The notes beneath the pieces were generated by a model, which was not told where the DNA came from, did no database searches, and saw nothing but the letters and a program-made list of their open reading frames with translations. DNA of 64,000 nt, taken from positions 2,852,001 through 2,916,000 of the forward strand of contig OZ218951.1 in the NCBI GenBank assembly GCA_965112735.1. The letters run 5' to 3'. How positions within the stretch are numbered: the first letter of the stretch is position 1; each line of letters begins with the position of its first letter. Shown piece after piece: positions 21,073-34,100 of the stretch. Made by a program: the position numbers and the translations under genes. Origin of the DNA: Phaeosaccion multiseriatum. Taxonomy: Eukaryota > Ochrophyta, other classes.

Positions 21073-23060
21073 TTAGAGCTTGCTGAGGACGGCCTCAGCG
21101 AAGGACCCGTCGTCCTCCTCAAGGTAAGTCACCTTGTTGTCATCCAGAATGGCGGCGTACCTGAGAAAGAGCAGGGTGATGATGAAGAGGATGGAGGAGG
21201 AGGAGGAGGAGGAGGAGGAGGAGGAGGAGGAGGAGGAGGACGGGGAGGGGGAGGAGGGGGAGGAGGAGAAGGAGGAGGAGGATAATGATGACCAACGCGC
21301 CCACACGGCAAGTCGGGGGAGACGGAACACAACGATGAGGAAGGGGGCGGAGATGAAGAGGAAGAGAGCGTAGCGAACAAGGGCAAGGGTCACGAGGGTA
21401 ACACACAAACGTCGGTCGCCCAGTCAGTCAAAGAGCCTCTTCCTCCTCCTCCTCCTCCTCCTCCTCCTCCTCCTCCTCCTCCTCCTCTTCCTGCTCCCCC
21501 TCCTTCTCCTCCCCCTCCTCCCCACCCGCCCTTCCTCACCTCTTGTTCCTGACGCCCATGCCCTTGTCGAGGAGGTCGAGCTGCAGGCCCATGGCGGCCG
21601 CGAGCTCTCCGCTGCCATCAGCCACCATCGTCACATTCTCGCCGGCCTCCTGGGCCAGTCCCCAGGCCTGGGAGGAGGGGAAGAGAGGGGAAGGATGCGG
21701 AGCATGAGGAGCACAAGAGACGGACGGACGACAAATACTTAAGAGTAAGGCAAGGTAGGAAGGATGGGATGAGATGCGAGATGTATGCGAAGGGAGGCAA
21801 CGCAATTCCTGTTCTTGGACACACGAGACACAAAAACACATTCACATACATACATGCAAACATACACACGTATACACAGACACACTTACACGTACATACA
21901 CATGCACCAAAACGTACACAAGCACTCCCACTCCCACTCCACACACACACATACCTTCATGACGAAGGCGTCGTTGCAGGAGGTGCACGCGATGACATCC
22001 ACGCCCTTGGACTTGAGCTCCGTGGCCTTCTCGATGAAGCCGGGCAGGTGCTTCTCGCTGAAGGAGGGGGAGGGAGGGAGGGGCGAGGGATGGAGAGACA
22101 GAGAGGGGGCGATGAGCAGAAGGAGAGGAGCGGCGCGGCGCCTGGACCGCTAAAAAGGGGCAATTTCCTTAGCACCATCATCATTACAGAGGAGAGTAAG
22201 CAGAGTTCAGCGACTAGCAAGCAAGCAGCGGCAGCAGCAGCGGCAGTACCTGCAAGTAGGGGTGAATGCCCCGGGCACTCCAAAGAGGACGGCCTTCTTG
22301 CCTGTGGTGGGGTAGGGTGCAAAGCCACAGGAGACGACGGAGGAAGAACAGGAGAGTTTAGAGGAAAGAAAGGAGCGCTTTGGGCACTTCTGTACGTCCG
22401 CATAAAGCAGTATTGCTCCTCACTTTGACCCCCTCCATCTCTGCTCGTATACGTGAGTGCACGACATGTCCGTATAAAGCATTGCGCTTCATCCATTCAC
22501 CCAATCGGATGCATCTGTGCGCAACTTAAGTCTGCACTACTGAATGTGACCGACTCCCACTCTGATAACATGCCCACTCTCCTGCGCTACTGTACCTTTG
22601 AAGAGGTCGGTGATAGACTCCTCCTTGACATCGCCGGAGCCGGTGACGTGCTTGACCGTGACGGCGGGGAGGGAGTCACCCGCGGCGAGGGGCTTGGCGG
22701 CGTTGGCGGGGTACTCGAGGCCCATGTTAAGCTTGGATCCGCCTCTGACGAAGCGATGGGAGGAGGAGGGTAAGCAGCAGCAGGAGGAGGAAGAAGAAGG
22801 AGGAGGAGGAGGAGGATGAGGACAGACAGCAGCAGCAGGAGTAGTAGGAGGAGGACCACAGGAACAGCAGCAGGAGGACGGAGGGTGGGAGGGTGAGAAC
22901 ACGCCGTTGTTCCCCGCATTGTCGCGTGCCACCTCAGAGGATCCTCCTGTTCTTCCGGGTTTCCCACGTACCGAACGGCGAAGAGAGCGGCGGGCTGCAC
23001 GAAAGCGAGCGACGAGCTGGCGATGGCGGCGAGGACAGTGACAATGAGGAAGGAACGCAT
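21073..23060 (-). CDS. PRDX5: plastid-targeted type II peroxiredoxin (Prx5)
   Basis: Exons (minus): 23060-22972, 22744-22596, 22301-22250, 22057-21955, 21667-21540, 21160-21073; 202 residues, every junction GT-AG and in phase. A signal peptide (FLIVTVLAAIASSSLA) followed by FVQPAALF is an ASAFAP-like leader for a complex plastid. The mature enzyme has AAGDSLPAVTV, VLFGVPGAFTPTC with peroxidatic Cys96, [36 protein letters not shown] (Cys121 at the resolving position, plus an extra Cys124), VTMVADGSGE, a GMGVRNKRYA segment and YLEEDDGSFAEAV. It reduces H2O2 and alkyl hydroperoxides using thioredoxin or glutaredoxin. Starts 208 bp from the divergent plus gene. Confidence 0.95.
21190..21345. repeat. 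(GGA)n in peroxiredoxin intron 5
   Basis: GGA units on the plus strand, i.e. a TCC polypyrimidine tract upstream of the last-exon acceptor. A matching (TCC)n lies at about 21437-21540 in the same intron, so the two could pair as a hairpin in the pre-mRNA. Confidence 0.85.
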
Positions 23061-23267
23061 ATCTTTAGGGGGAGGGAGTGTGGAGGGGCAATCGGGAAAA
23101 AAAATCAGGAAAATGGTTTCCAGGTCGAGGTATGTACCAGATTCAATTCACCCCTCCCCCCCCTCCCCTCTCTCTTCAAACCTCTACCCACACTACTCGG
23201 ACCGAGCAGCGAAGTAGGAAGACGCTCCATGTGTGCAGATTTCTTGTTCCAGTGGAGCTGGTGAAGG

Positions 23268-26200
23268 ATGTCCAGTGACTCGAGACGACGGAGGAGGAGT
23301 CCTACTTTGGAGCGAGACGAAGACGCGGCGTTTAAACCAGCACCTCCTCCTTCTTTTCTCTCAAAAGGGCTTGACGAAGGCAGAGTACCGTCCACCCACT
23401 CGCTACTCCCGCCCCCCTCGCCGCCACCACCGCGGCATAGCCACGAGGAGGGTCTCTCTGTCATTGCACGGCACATTAAGCGCTTCCGGGAGGAGCCACC
23501 GCGGTCTGCCGAGGAGAGGAGAAAGTCGCGGGGGGCAGGAGCAGCACCAGGAGACGAGTTTTGGTGGATTAGTGGCCGGAAAGGGGTGCCCGCGGGGCAT
23601 GGAGAGGGGTATGGGGAGAAGAGGGCTGGAGGCCAGCAAGGTGGGGTCCAATGGGGGCAGGGAGACGAGGGTGGTGGCGGTGGTGGCGGTGGTGGTGATG
23701 GTAGAAAGGGGGCGCCAGAAGCGAGGAAGAGGGGCACCGTCTATCGCTATAGAGACGCGGTGTCGTCTTCTGATCATAGCGAGGAGGAGGACGTCGACGA
23801 AGACTACGTGGAGGAGACGGAGGGGGGAACGGGGGCAGGGGCCGAAGCGGAGGGTGTGGGAGGCGAGCCCCTCTTCTCTCTTGCCGCTGCGCCGCAAGAG
23901 CCGCCAGCCCGCATCAAAGAAGAAGAAGAGGAGGAGGAAAAGGGCAGCACTGCTTGGGCACGTTTGATCGAGAGGCACAGGCGTGTGCGAACAGCAGAGG
24001 CACAGCCATCATCCAGTGGGGGTGGAGAGGGCCTTCTGCTGTCATCGGAAGACTTAGTCACCGCCATTGGTGGTGGCCCCGTGGCCCCTGCGCCAGCATC
24101 TCGGTGTGAAGGGGCAGCAGGAAGGGGAGGGCGGCGAAGAGGCGGGGTTGGTGGTGGAGGAGGGTGGGAAGGCAGTCGTAATGACACTGAGACCGAGACC
24201 GACACCGGAGACCAGGCTCACGCCACGCCAACACCCTCCCTTGATGTGGACGTTTCATCGTCTCTATCGCGGCTAGACCGTCGAGCCAGTCTAGTGCTGA
24301 AGCAGTGTAGTGCTCTTCTGTCGAGCGGCAGCGACGAGAATGACAATCTGTCCGAAAATGAGGAGGACTGGCGTCACAATGGCGACGAATACGATGATGA
24401 AGAGAGCCGGAAGGACCCTGGCTGGGAGGAGGCCAAGGGATTGGGATTAGGATCGGGATTGGAGAGGAGTGAGTACTACTCAAAGATGCTCGGAACGGAG
24501 GGGAAAGATGACGACCTGGTGCGAGCTTCCCCGGCCAACGACGAGGCTGGGGGGGGGGTGGAGCATGGGAGAAACCCTACCACGGACAGGGTTAGTGCCA
24601 CTACCAATGCTGCTGCGGCCTTCTCGGAGAACACACAAAGGATGTTGGACGCCCTGCTGCCCTGTGTACCACCAACTGCTGCTGCTGCTGCTGCTGGAGG
24701 AGGAGGAAGCACAGTGTTTTCTTGTTCAAGGCAAAGCTACAGCAGCCAGACCACCCCTACCTCATGTGATGTTGCCGCCGCGGTGGAAGAGGCCGTGACA
24801 GCCGTGGCAAGAGGAGGGCAGGCGGCGGAAGCGGAGGAGAGAGACGTAAGCAGCTTGTATGCCGAACTACAAGCTGCTCTCCGCAGCAGCGTAGGAGAGG
24901 GGGAGGCGAGGGAGGAGGGTGATCAGCTGAAGGAGGAGCATGCAGCTACGGCGCGACCAGGCTTGTTTTCGTATACGCCGCCTGCTTTACAACAGAGTGG
25001 CTATGGGAAGGAAGCAACAGTGGAAGACGACGAGGAGGACGAGGAGGAGGGGGGGGGGGGACGATGAGAAGGAGGAAGTGGAGAAAGGAATTTCCGCGTC
25101 CTCAGGAGCTGCAGGAGCAGGAGCATCAGGAGCAGCCACAGCAGGCCTGCTGGAGCATGAACAGCGAGAGCAGCAGCAGCAGCAGGAGGAGGAGCAGGAG
25201 CAGGAGCAGGAGGAGCAGGAGCAGGAGCAGGAGAAGGAGGGGAAGGGCGTGGAGGAGGGGGAGGGTGTGAAGGAGGGAAAGGAGTGGAAGGAGGGCGTGG
25301 AGGGTGTGAAGGAGGGGAAGGAGGATATGAAGGATGGGAAGGAGGAGGAGGAGGAGGAGGAGGAGGAGGAGGAGGAGGAGGAGGAGGAGGAGCTACCGAC
25401 TGTGCTGTCTCCGAGCAACAGCGTGGGCGGCTTGAGCATGACCTCTGCGGGGTCCGAGAGCCCCCGGGGGGCGATGATTCGCATCAGCCACGAGGTGGTG
25501 ATACAAAGTCTGTCTCGTTCACCAAGTCCGTCTTTGTCGCCCTCCTCCTGTCGAGGGGGAGACAAGAGTGGCTTCTCGCTTTACGAGGTAACCAGTGGTA
25601 GTAGTGGTGGTGACAGCGGTGGTGTTATTGGCAGTGGAAGTGGCAGTGGTGGCGTGCACAATGCTGGTCAGGGTGCTGACACGGAAGATCCAACGGGGCA
25701 GCAGCAGGAGGGGGGGAAGCAGGAGCAGGAGGATGGACACCAGCAGCAGGAGGAGGATCAGGGCGTGGAGGAGAGCAAGGGGGCGGACTTGGAGATCGCA
25801 ACGATGCTCGTCAATTGTGGCGTTGACTTCCAAGATCCAAAGTCGCAGCCAACGTCCCCTCTCTTGGAGGCCGAAGTTACAGTGGGAGCAGCAGCGCAAC
25901 GACCATCCACAGGAGGAGGAGGAGGAGGAGGAGGAGGAGCTAGTGGAGAGGAAGAGCGACAAACAGGAGGGGGAAGAGGAGGAGCTGCTAGCGGAGAGAG
26001 GATGGGTAGCGGAGAGGAAGAGGCTATGATTAAGACGCAGCAGGAGGACGAGCAGCACGAGCACAAGAAGGAGAGCGTACTGACCGAAGCGCTGCGTGTC
26101 ACTACTTCGCTCGTGCAGGACCATCACGATGACGAGGATAGTGATGCGCTGCAGATGCAGATGCTGACTCTCTCTCTCTCCTTGTCTCTGACTCCGTCGC

Positions 26201-26739
26201 CCTCACCGTCGGCGTCGCCATCCGGACTACTTCTCCCCTCCTCGCCGCCTGCTGCTATATCACCAACTGTTGCATCTGCGTCTGCGTCGCGAAAGACATC
26301 ATGGCACGAGTGGGCGGAGGGGAAGGGGGGAGGTGGTGGCCCTGATGTCGGGTATGGTGATGCCGCGCCACTCGGAGAAAACCAGGAGGAGGAGGAAGAA
26401 GAAGAGGAGGAGGAGAAGGAGAAGGAGGAGGAGGAGGAGGAGGAGGAGGAGGAGGAGGAGGAGGAGGAGGAGGAGGAGGAGGAGGAGGAGGAGGAGGAGG
26501 AGGAGGAGGAGGAGGAGGATGAGGACGACGAGGAGAAGGCAGGAGGAGAGAGAGATGAGAAGGGTAGTGCTCTCCTCCCGACGACTCCTCAGCAAAAGAG
26601 CGAGGAGGGGAGGCGAGGCGACGCCGGGGTCACAGAAGACGACGACGACGACTTCTCGGATGATGTCATTGTGCAGATGCTGTCCAAGCGTGTCCACGAG
26701 CTCGAGAGGGCCATTCAAGACCTGAGCCTGAAAGCCTGA
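23268..26739 (+). CDS. acidic PROSER3-like protein, split by a frameshift in a G12 run
   Basis: The frame opening at the ATG 23268 stays open to a stop at 25065-25067. A second frame, open well before 25060, continues to 26739. They meet at a run of 12 G (25049-25060): the first frame ends EDEEEGGGG and the second goes on DDEKEEVEKGIS. One coding sequence of about 1150 codons is the simplest reading, with one base too many in the run. The N-terminal segment ISVIARHIKRFREEPPRSAEERR (here LSVIARHIKRF) followed by a D-E-F-W-W-I motif resembles the R-F-R-x-x-P-P-x-S-x-E-E-R ... F-W-W signature of PROSER3-type centrosome/cilium-associated proteins. The rest is Glu, Gly and Ser-rich with long polyGlu tracts. 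It ends in a short predicted coiled coil (VIVQMLSKRVHELERAIQDL). The assignment is tentative. No introns are needed. Confidence 0.5.
25049..25060 (+). other. G12 homopolymer at the reading-frame break
   Basis: Twelve consecutive G within GAG/GGA codons. The reading frame shifts by one base exactly here. Either a sequencing/assembly error or a true length variant that truncates the protein. Confidence 0.7.
26385..26520. repeat. (GAG)n, polyGlu-coding
   Basis: About 40 GAG/GAA codons near the C terminus of the PROSER3-like protein. A second tract lies at 25340-25392. Confidence 0.85.
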
Positions 26740-28109
26740 TGCCCTCCACATTCCAAACCTGAGCCTAGCATGGCCACTCTCTGTTCTTCTGTCCCATTCA
26801 AGACCTAAGCTTCACCACCTCTGACTGCCCCGTGTTTGTTTGTCTGCCCATGACGGATGGTGGAGGAGCAGACGCGCCCAGCAGGGGGTGGGGCTGCGAT
26901 GAGGTGCTATCCTTGCCCTCTCCGCTGGCTGATTCGGGAGCAGGCGGCGTTCGGCTTCGGAGGAGGAGAATTGGTTTACTTTTATATAAAAATCACTGTG
27001 CATTTATATTTATTTTTGCTCCGCCTCCTTTCGTTTATGGTACATACTCGGAACACGCCTTCTTGGCGTTGGAGGTTGTTTTTGTTTATGGTACACTCTA
27101 CTAACACCTGTGATGCGTTGAGAAAAAAACTATTTTGTACTACCCGTTCCTCCCTGCCTGCCTGCCACACCGCCTGCCCACCACACCGTGTCACCGCACA
27201 CACACACGCTCATGCCCCCCCCCACTGCACACAAGTACAAGTGTCTGTGCACAATGAAGAGACGAAGCGAGGCGCGTGGTGCACTTCGGGCTAACTAACT
27301 ACTCTCTCTAAACGAGCCCCCTGCATGGCTACAGCTAATACTATACCTACCACCCACCCATCCACCCATCCACCCACCGAGGGGTGAGGGGAGCAACTCT
27401 CTAAGAAAGCCACCCCCTCTCAGACCCCTTACGAGGGCCGTGGTAACTCTCCAAGACAGCCACCCCCTACCCCTCATCTCATCGCCTCTATTCTATACTC
27501 AAAATAAATTGTTGCGTTCTCCAACCATCACTATAGCTACCCCCCCCCCCCCCCACCACCACCACCACTTCAACGTAACATTTGCTCTCTAAAAAACATC
27601 TTGTTTCCCCCCGCCAATTCCACCACCCTCCTTGGTCCTCCCCCGCTTAGCTGGACCTGCTGGCCCTGCTGGAACAGAAGGCCCATCTATCTGTCACTAA
27701 AAAGCCCATTCCTCTTCCCATGCTCGAATGTACTCTCTGAGAAAGAACACTCCTCTCTCCTGTCCGCTTACCCTCCCCGGGACTACCACTACCCCTCATT
27801 CCCCTCCCCCTTGCTGGCGTGCGTACCTGTTGCAGTGTACTGAAAACCATGACAAAGAGCAATTCTCCCTTGCCTCCCCCCCTCCCCCCCTCTGTTGATG
27901 TAAAGAGCCATCTCTCTTATCCAACAACCCCTCTATTGACTATCCCTGTCCCTGCCGGACCATCTGGACTTGGACCTCCTCTCCTCTGCTCCGCTCCTCC
28001 CCTGTCTCGCTTCCCTTGCCCTGCTGGACACAATCCCTCTGGTCTACTCCCCCCCCCCCCCTGCTTGGCTGCCCCTGCTCCTCTTGGACCTGGATGGGTT
28101 TGCACAGCT
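26740..28109. other. convergent 3' intergenic region
   Basis: Between the stops of the PROSER3-like (+) and MLO-voltage-sensor (-) genes. It contains two copies of GTTTATGGTACA about 50 bp apart (27033 and 27083) and two related segments with AGCCACCCCCT (about 27405 and 27455). C runs and pyrimidine-rich DNA fill the rest. No gene. Confidence 0.5.
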
Positions 28110-31100
28110 CTACTCCCCTCCGGTCTGGCCGTCGCTGCCCCTGCCGCTGCCGCTTGCGCTGAACCTCGCAGACTCCGTCCTCTGCAGACTTGCCTCGTCC
28201 CCTTCCTCCACGCCAGAGAGACGCACGGGAGGATGCCCTCCGGTACCACTGGCGGCACCATCGGCACTGCCAGCCCTCGCCTCTTCGGTGTTATCAAAGT
28301 GCTGCTGCTCCACTCCTGCACCGGAGAGGGCTCGCATGGGGGAGTCCACCCCTCCTCCTCCTCCTCCTCCGAGCTCGACACCATGACCCATCGCCCAGTC
28401 TCCCCCCTGCGCCTGCTGCACCGCCACTGCAGGCGGGCCCGTTGCCACTGCCACTGCCGGCTCTCCCCACTTCTCGGGCAGGGGGGCTGGAGAGGCGGGC
28501 GTAGCTTTGCTGGCCAACCCGGCGGGGACGGACACAGAGTGCTTGGCCTTGGAAGCCTCCAGCGGCGCCTGCTGCCTCGCACCTCCTCCCCTTCGCTGAT
28601 AGTCGGAGAAGATGGGTTCCTCCATCATTGCCTTGCGGTCGACTTCGATGAATGAGTTGCGTCGGTTGTCGTGCAGAGAAGCGTTCAGGGAGCGTATCAT
28701 GCTGCTGCCGCGGCGGTTGGCGGAGTGGCCTGCAGTGGTGTGGTGCTTAAGGGCGCTGCTGCCCCCTGCTGTTCGCGCAATACAACACCAGAAGAAAAAA
28801 ATAAAATAAAAAAGAGAGGAGGAAGGTTGGGTATGTGGGGGAGAGAATGAAGAGTGAGAAAGCATGCGCAAGAGAAGAGACGAGAGAATTGTAGAGAAGA
28901 GCGAACTCAACCCCCCCCCCCCCCCCGCTCCACCCCTACTACTAGACGAGCTCAATTTCCATTTCCTTCCCTCTGCCCAGAGTGTAATGGTGCCATCCAT
29001 GCCATGCCGTGCACAGCACAGCAAAGTCAAAACAAACAACGAGTACGTAAAGACGTACGAAACCTACCTCGACCGTCAAAGGCATCGTTGGCGACTTCGG
29101 CCTCCTCGCCAAAGTTATTGAAGCTTGTCGAGCGATTCTGCACGCTCTTCTGCCTAGCAAGGAGCCGGTCCAGATGCACCTGCTGCTGCTCCCGCTGCTC
29201 TTGCTGGCCCTCCGTCAACGCTCGACCACTACCGGTGGTGCTGTACTCAACATCTCCTCCTCCCCGATGCCCTCCGCCCACGACTCCCTTTCCCCACCCT
29301 GCTCGCTCCATTTCGGAGGTAGGGCTCGCAACGGTGCTGGCACGCCGATGCGAAGGCCCGTTTAGGTTGCGGAAGTGCCTCGGCTGCCGAGCGTGTCTCG
29401 AGCCACTTCCCACGTGGCTACTCAGGCTGGTGACCTGCCCTCCTCCGTTGTCGACGCTCTTGACACCGAGCATCAGTTCCAGGATTGGCAGCGACAGACG
29501 ACCGTTGACTGCCACCACGTCAGGGAACTTGGTGCAGGTCTTCTCCCAAATGTGGTGGGCCAGAACTATAACGGGATGGGTTCGTTGCATTGGGGTGGGT
29601 ACGGTTGGTACGGTTAGGCTGGTTTGGGTGTGGTGTGGCATGGCGTTTGATTGGGTTGGGTTGGGTTGGGTAAGGTGAAGTTGGGTTGGGTTGGGTTGGG
29701 TTGGGTTGGGTTGATTGATTTGAGGTGAGTGTGAGGGGTGAGACAATGCTTTTGAAAGCATGCGCCAAAGATCTGAGACTACTATCTTGTCGACGACAAG
29801 ATAGAGCAGCAGCACGACGCGAGCACAAAACAAAAAAAGCTCCAGCTCACCCATAACTAACTGTCCAGCCCCCCCTCCACCTCTCGCCCCCTTACCTCGG
29901 TACTCCTCGTCCTCACTGAGCTCCATCCCCTCCAACATGGACACGATGGTGCTCGCTGGTGCGTTAGGCTTCTTCTTAAACATTCCAAAGACGCTTCGGC
30001 TGTGGCTAGCGCCCGACAAGTCTCGACCATGCCTCACCGCCTCCGCATCAGCGACCGCCACCGCTAACCGTCCCTCTTCGATCGCCTCGTTTTGCATGTC
30101 CCCGACGGCAGCACCACCAGCAGCCGTTGCGAAAGACATGCCCGCCCGCTCAGGGCGAGGGAGGTATTCGTCGGTTCCGTCTCCAGCTTTGAAGTCTCCT
30201 TCCAGCCGGGTGGGGTCGTACTCCTTCACCGCTTGCTCTCCTCCGAGAAGATAGGCGCCGCCCTGTTCGCTGTCTGCTAACTTCTCTCCCGCGTCGGCTG
30301 GGGGGAGGAGGCCCTCGTTCTGGCGGATGAGAAGGCGCTTGGTCTCCTCGAGGGTCTCTTCGCGCTCCTTACGGGTCAGGGGGCGGCCAATTTCTTCCCC
30401 GTCGTGCTGGTGCTTGGAGCCTGAGGGAAATAAAAGGGAACAAAAAGGGAACGGGGGGGAAATATGAGTGAAGGAAGGGATGAGAGGATGACGCACTGGA
30501 TCAAGTGAATGACGAACTGCACACACAAGAGTAAGTTAAATGGAAGTTTATTGAGGGAAGGGACAAGGGATTGGCGGAATGAAAAAGTGAATAACGGAAT
30601 GAATGGAAGAGTAAATGGTAATGGATGAAATGGGCAGTGACAAGGAAAGGGTAAAAAATGAAGCAAGACTCTCACGAACAGGAAGAGACGAAAGGGACCC
30701 ACCCCTCCCCACCCCCCGCCTCCCCTCTCTAACTCCTGTCTCTTCTCGCGCACACACACACACACACACACACATACACACACACGCTCACTAACCGGAG
30801 TTGCCGTAGTTTTCTTCGGTCGTGTTTCGAATGACGCGCAGCACTCGGGACAGTCGCAGGACACGCAGGAGCACCACCGCCCCCGCTGCGTGCACGGCAG
30901 ACTGACTCACTCCCTTGAGGATCACGGTCAACACAAGCATGACAGCGCTGGGGTGGGGGAGAGATTCGTGGCCAGGCGCATGGGGAATAGGAGTGGGAAT
31001 GTAAGAGGGCAGGTGGGTGGGTACGTGAGTGGGTAGGTGTGGGGAGGAAGAAGCCTGACGACGAAGGCGACAATGACGACAAGAACAACGCCAACAGAAA

Positions 31101-34100
31101 CAACAACATAAAGCAAACAAATCTTACCAAAAAAGCACCCAACACAACGGAAGTGGTGTACCCTCCGAACAGCCACACAAACGCATCATATCATGTACCC
31201 CCACTACGCACCTGACGAGCACGACAAGAATGTCAATGCTCACGAGCTTGTCTCTGAAGAGCAACACATTGCAGAAGCCAGTCACGTACACCGTGAGAGC
31301 CGCCTCCAAGACAAAGAGCGACACCAGCGCCACCTCGGTGTAGAAGATCCAGTTGTCGTTGAGCCCACCGTACTCGTCGTCCTGGTTCTTGACGGTGTCG
31401 GTGTTGAAAGCGATGATGAAGAAGTCGAGAACCACGAGCAGGTTCACGGCCTCCACGGTGTAGGGGTGCCGCAGGAATTGCCTATTGTGTAGCGGTGGAT
31501 CGCATTGGGAGGATGGGTAGGTGGGTGTGGGAAAGAGAGGGAAAGAGGGGGACGGGGGTAGGGAGCGCTTAATATAAAAAATAGAAAAATAAGAAAAAAG
31601 TAAAAACAGCCTGCCTCCACCTCCCTCCCCCCTCCCCCCCCCCTTCCCTCCATCCCACTTACGCGATCCTCTCCTTGATGGGGACGGCGTCGTTCCTCCA
31701 CTGCGCCAGTCGGGTGGCCTGTTTGAGCGTGGGGGGTACGGCTCTGACGTGGAACTTGCGCTGCTGCTTGGCGAGTGCCTCGGAGATGCGCCTTCGGTCC
31801 ACCATGTCGCCAACGTGCGTCACCATGGTGAAGGCGGGGATGACCTGTGTGTGTGCGTGTGTGTGTGTGTGTGTGCGTGTGTGCGTGTGTGCATGCGTGT
31901 GTGTGTGTAGGTGGAGGAAGGGTGCACACAGGGGAGGACGGGGGTTGAGTGACGTCACACAGGGGAGAAGGGGGGTTGAGTGGGGTTGGAACAGGGCGGG
32001 AGGGGCAGGGCCTCAGTGGTGTGTGCGCTCATAGGTTGGGTGTGAAAGTTATTACACACCACGCAGGAGCCACAGTTACATATTGACCCATCACCACATT
32101 TAACCCGAAACAAGTCCCCCCCCCCCCCCCACACACACACACACCATTCCCTAAGATTTACGTCTCATACATTCTTTCATCGCTCCCTCTCTCTTCTTAC
32201 CTGCGGCAGTGTGAGGAAGTAAGTGGCGAGACTGAAGAGGATGGAGAACACCGATACGGCCAGCTCCGTCTTGCCCAAGTCACCGGAGAACTGCACCAGC
32301 AGGGCCACATTGAGTGCCAGCACAAACTGCAGGAATTGAAGACCAGAGATGACGAGCTCGGGCTTGCCGAACCAGAACATGCGCTTCTGGGACATGACGC
32401 CGTCGGAGACAACGGCCATGTCCACTTCGCCGGAGCCAGTGACGGGGCCGTGGAGGATCTCGCCATTGACGAAGTTGTTGTAGATGTGCGCCATCTGCGT
32501 GACAGGAGTGAGTGGAGGGTGGGTGGGTGGGTGAGTGAGCTGGTCCTGTCTTGTTGCGTTGGTCATGTAATGGGGAAAAGAGATGGAACCACATTATTGT
32601 TGTAACAGACTTTGGATGGCACATAAGCGCACTCTCCTCTTCCCTCTCTCCTTTTTGTAATGTCGACGTTATCATCCGTAGCATCGGTGTGATATCCGTA
32701 CCTTGGCATAGATGGCGAGGGTGGCGACGACTACAACGCATCCGCAGAGAGAGAAGAGAGCGAGCCAGCGAAACGAACCCTCATAGGCAGGGATGAGGCC
32801 CTTGATGTACATGTCGAGTGTCAAGACCCAGGCCAGCGCTACCCACACGCCCTCATGCACCTCGACAAGGTCCAGGGCAACGTGCTGAAAGAGGAGGGGA
32901 GGAGCGGAGAGGGAGAGTGGTGAGCGAGGAGGGGATGGGGGGGGGGTTGGAGGGCCAGACATGTAGGGAGGTAGAGAGGCAAGAAAGAAGGGAAGACACA
33001 GACACACAGGCGGGCAAGACAGAGCAACCACCTAACCAACCAAGCAACCAACGAAGCAGCCAACTCAACTAACCTGCTTGCACTTCTTGAGGTAGGTGGC
33101 GAAGTGGAAGTTGGCGGGCAGGCCCATGACCTTGATAAAGTGCAGGCGCAGCTCATGGTAGGACACGTGGTCGGCAAGCTCCCTCCAACGGCGGTACAGC
33201 TTGGGGTGACGTACGATGAGGAACAAGACCCTGCAAGGAGAGGGAGGGGAACAGGGGTGGGTGGGTGGGTGGGTGAGGGGCAAGGCAAGGGCAGGGTTCG
33301 GCAGGGTCCGTAGGGAGAGGGAGAGAGACAGCATGCCTGCATACACACTGGGGAAGGTCATAGTGTACCTGAAGATGTTCATTTGCTCGATCTCCTGGCG
33401 GGTCATGATGCCCATTTGTTCGGCGGTGGTTCTGTGGTGCGCCTTGAGAGTTTTATAGCGCCGCACGTCGATCTGCTCGTAGAGGTCCCAGCAGCGGGAG
33501 ATCTGCAGAGGGCAGGGCGCAGATGTGTGGGGGTGTGTGTATATCAGTGTGGTGAGTGGTGAGTGTGTGTGTGTGTGTGTGTGTGAGGAAGAAATGTCGA
33601 TGTCGATATCCTGCATCGCGTTGAAGTGCATCAGCTGAAATTGAAATTCCACACAAACTGAAACTGAATGGAGCTGGTGCGGTAGCAGGCACCGGCGAGG
33701 CCGGCCCGTTGTGAATAGGAGTGGGTTCCTTCTCCCAAACACACTCCACTGGAGGGCGATACATACGAGGGAAGCGAGGGCGTCTCCTAAACGGACTTCC
33801 GCATATGCTCCCTCTTTCCCTGCCGCGATCACCCCACATACGCACGCAACCCACCAGCTCCTTTTCTGCCGTACCGCCACGAGTAGGCCCACCCACCCAA
33901 GCATGGGACCAAAGCAGGCCCATCACAACCCATCCATCCGCCTACCCAACCACCCAAGCACCCACCAAAAACTAACCTGTCGTGATAGCACCACAATGAC
34001 TAGGATGAGAAGGGCGTAAAACATGGCCGAGAGGAAGAGCGTGAAGTGGATGATCTCGAACAAGTGCTTGTCCGTGGGGTTGAGCTTGATGGAAGAGTAG

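Noticed and set aside
26270-26725. Long polyArg frame on the plus strand
   Set aside because: Shadow of the (GAG)n polyGlu tract in another frame.
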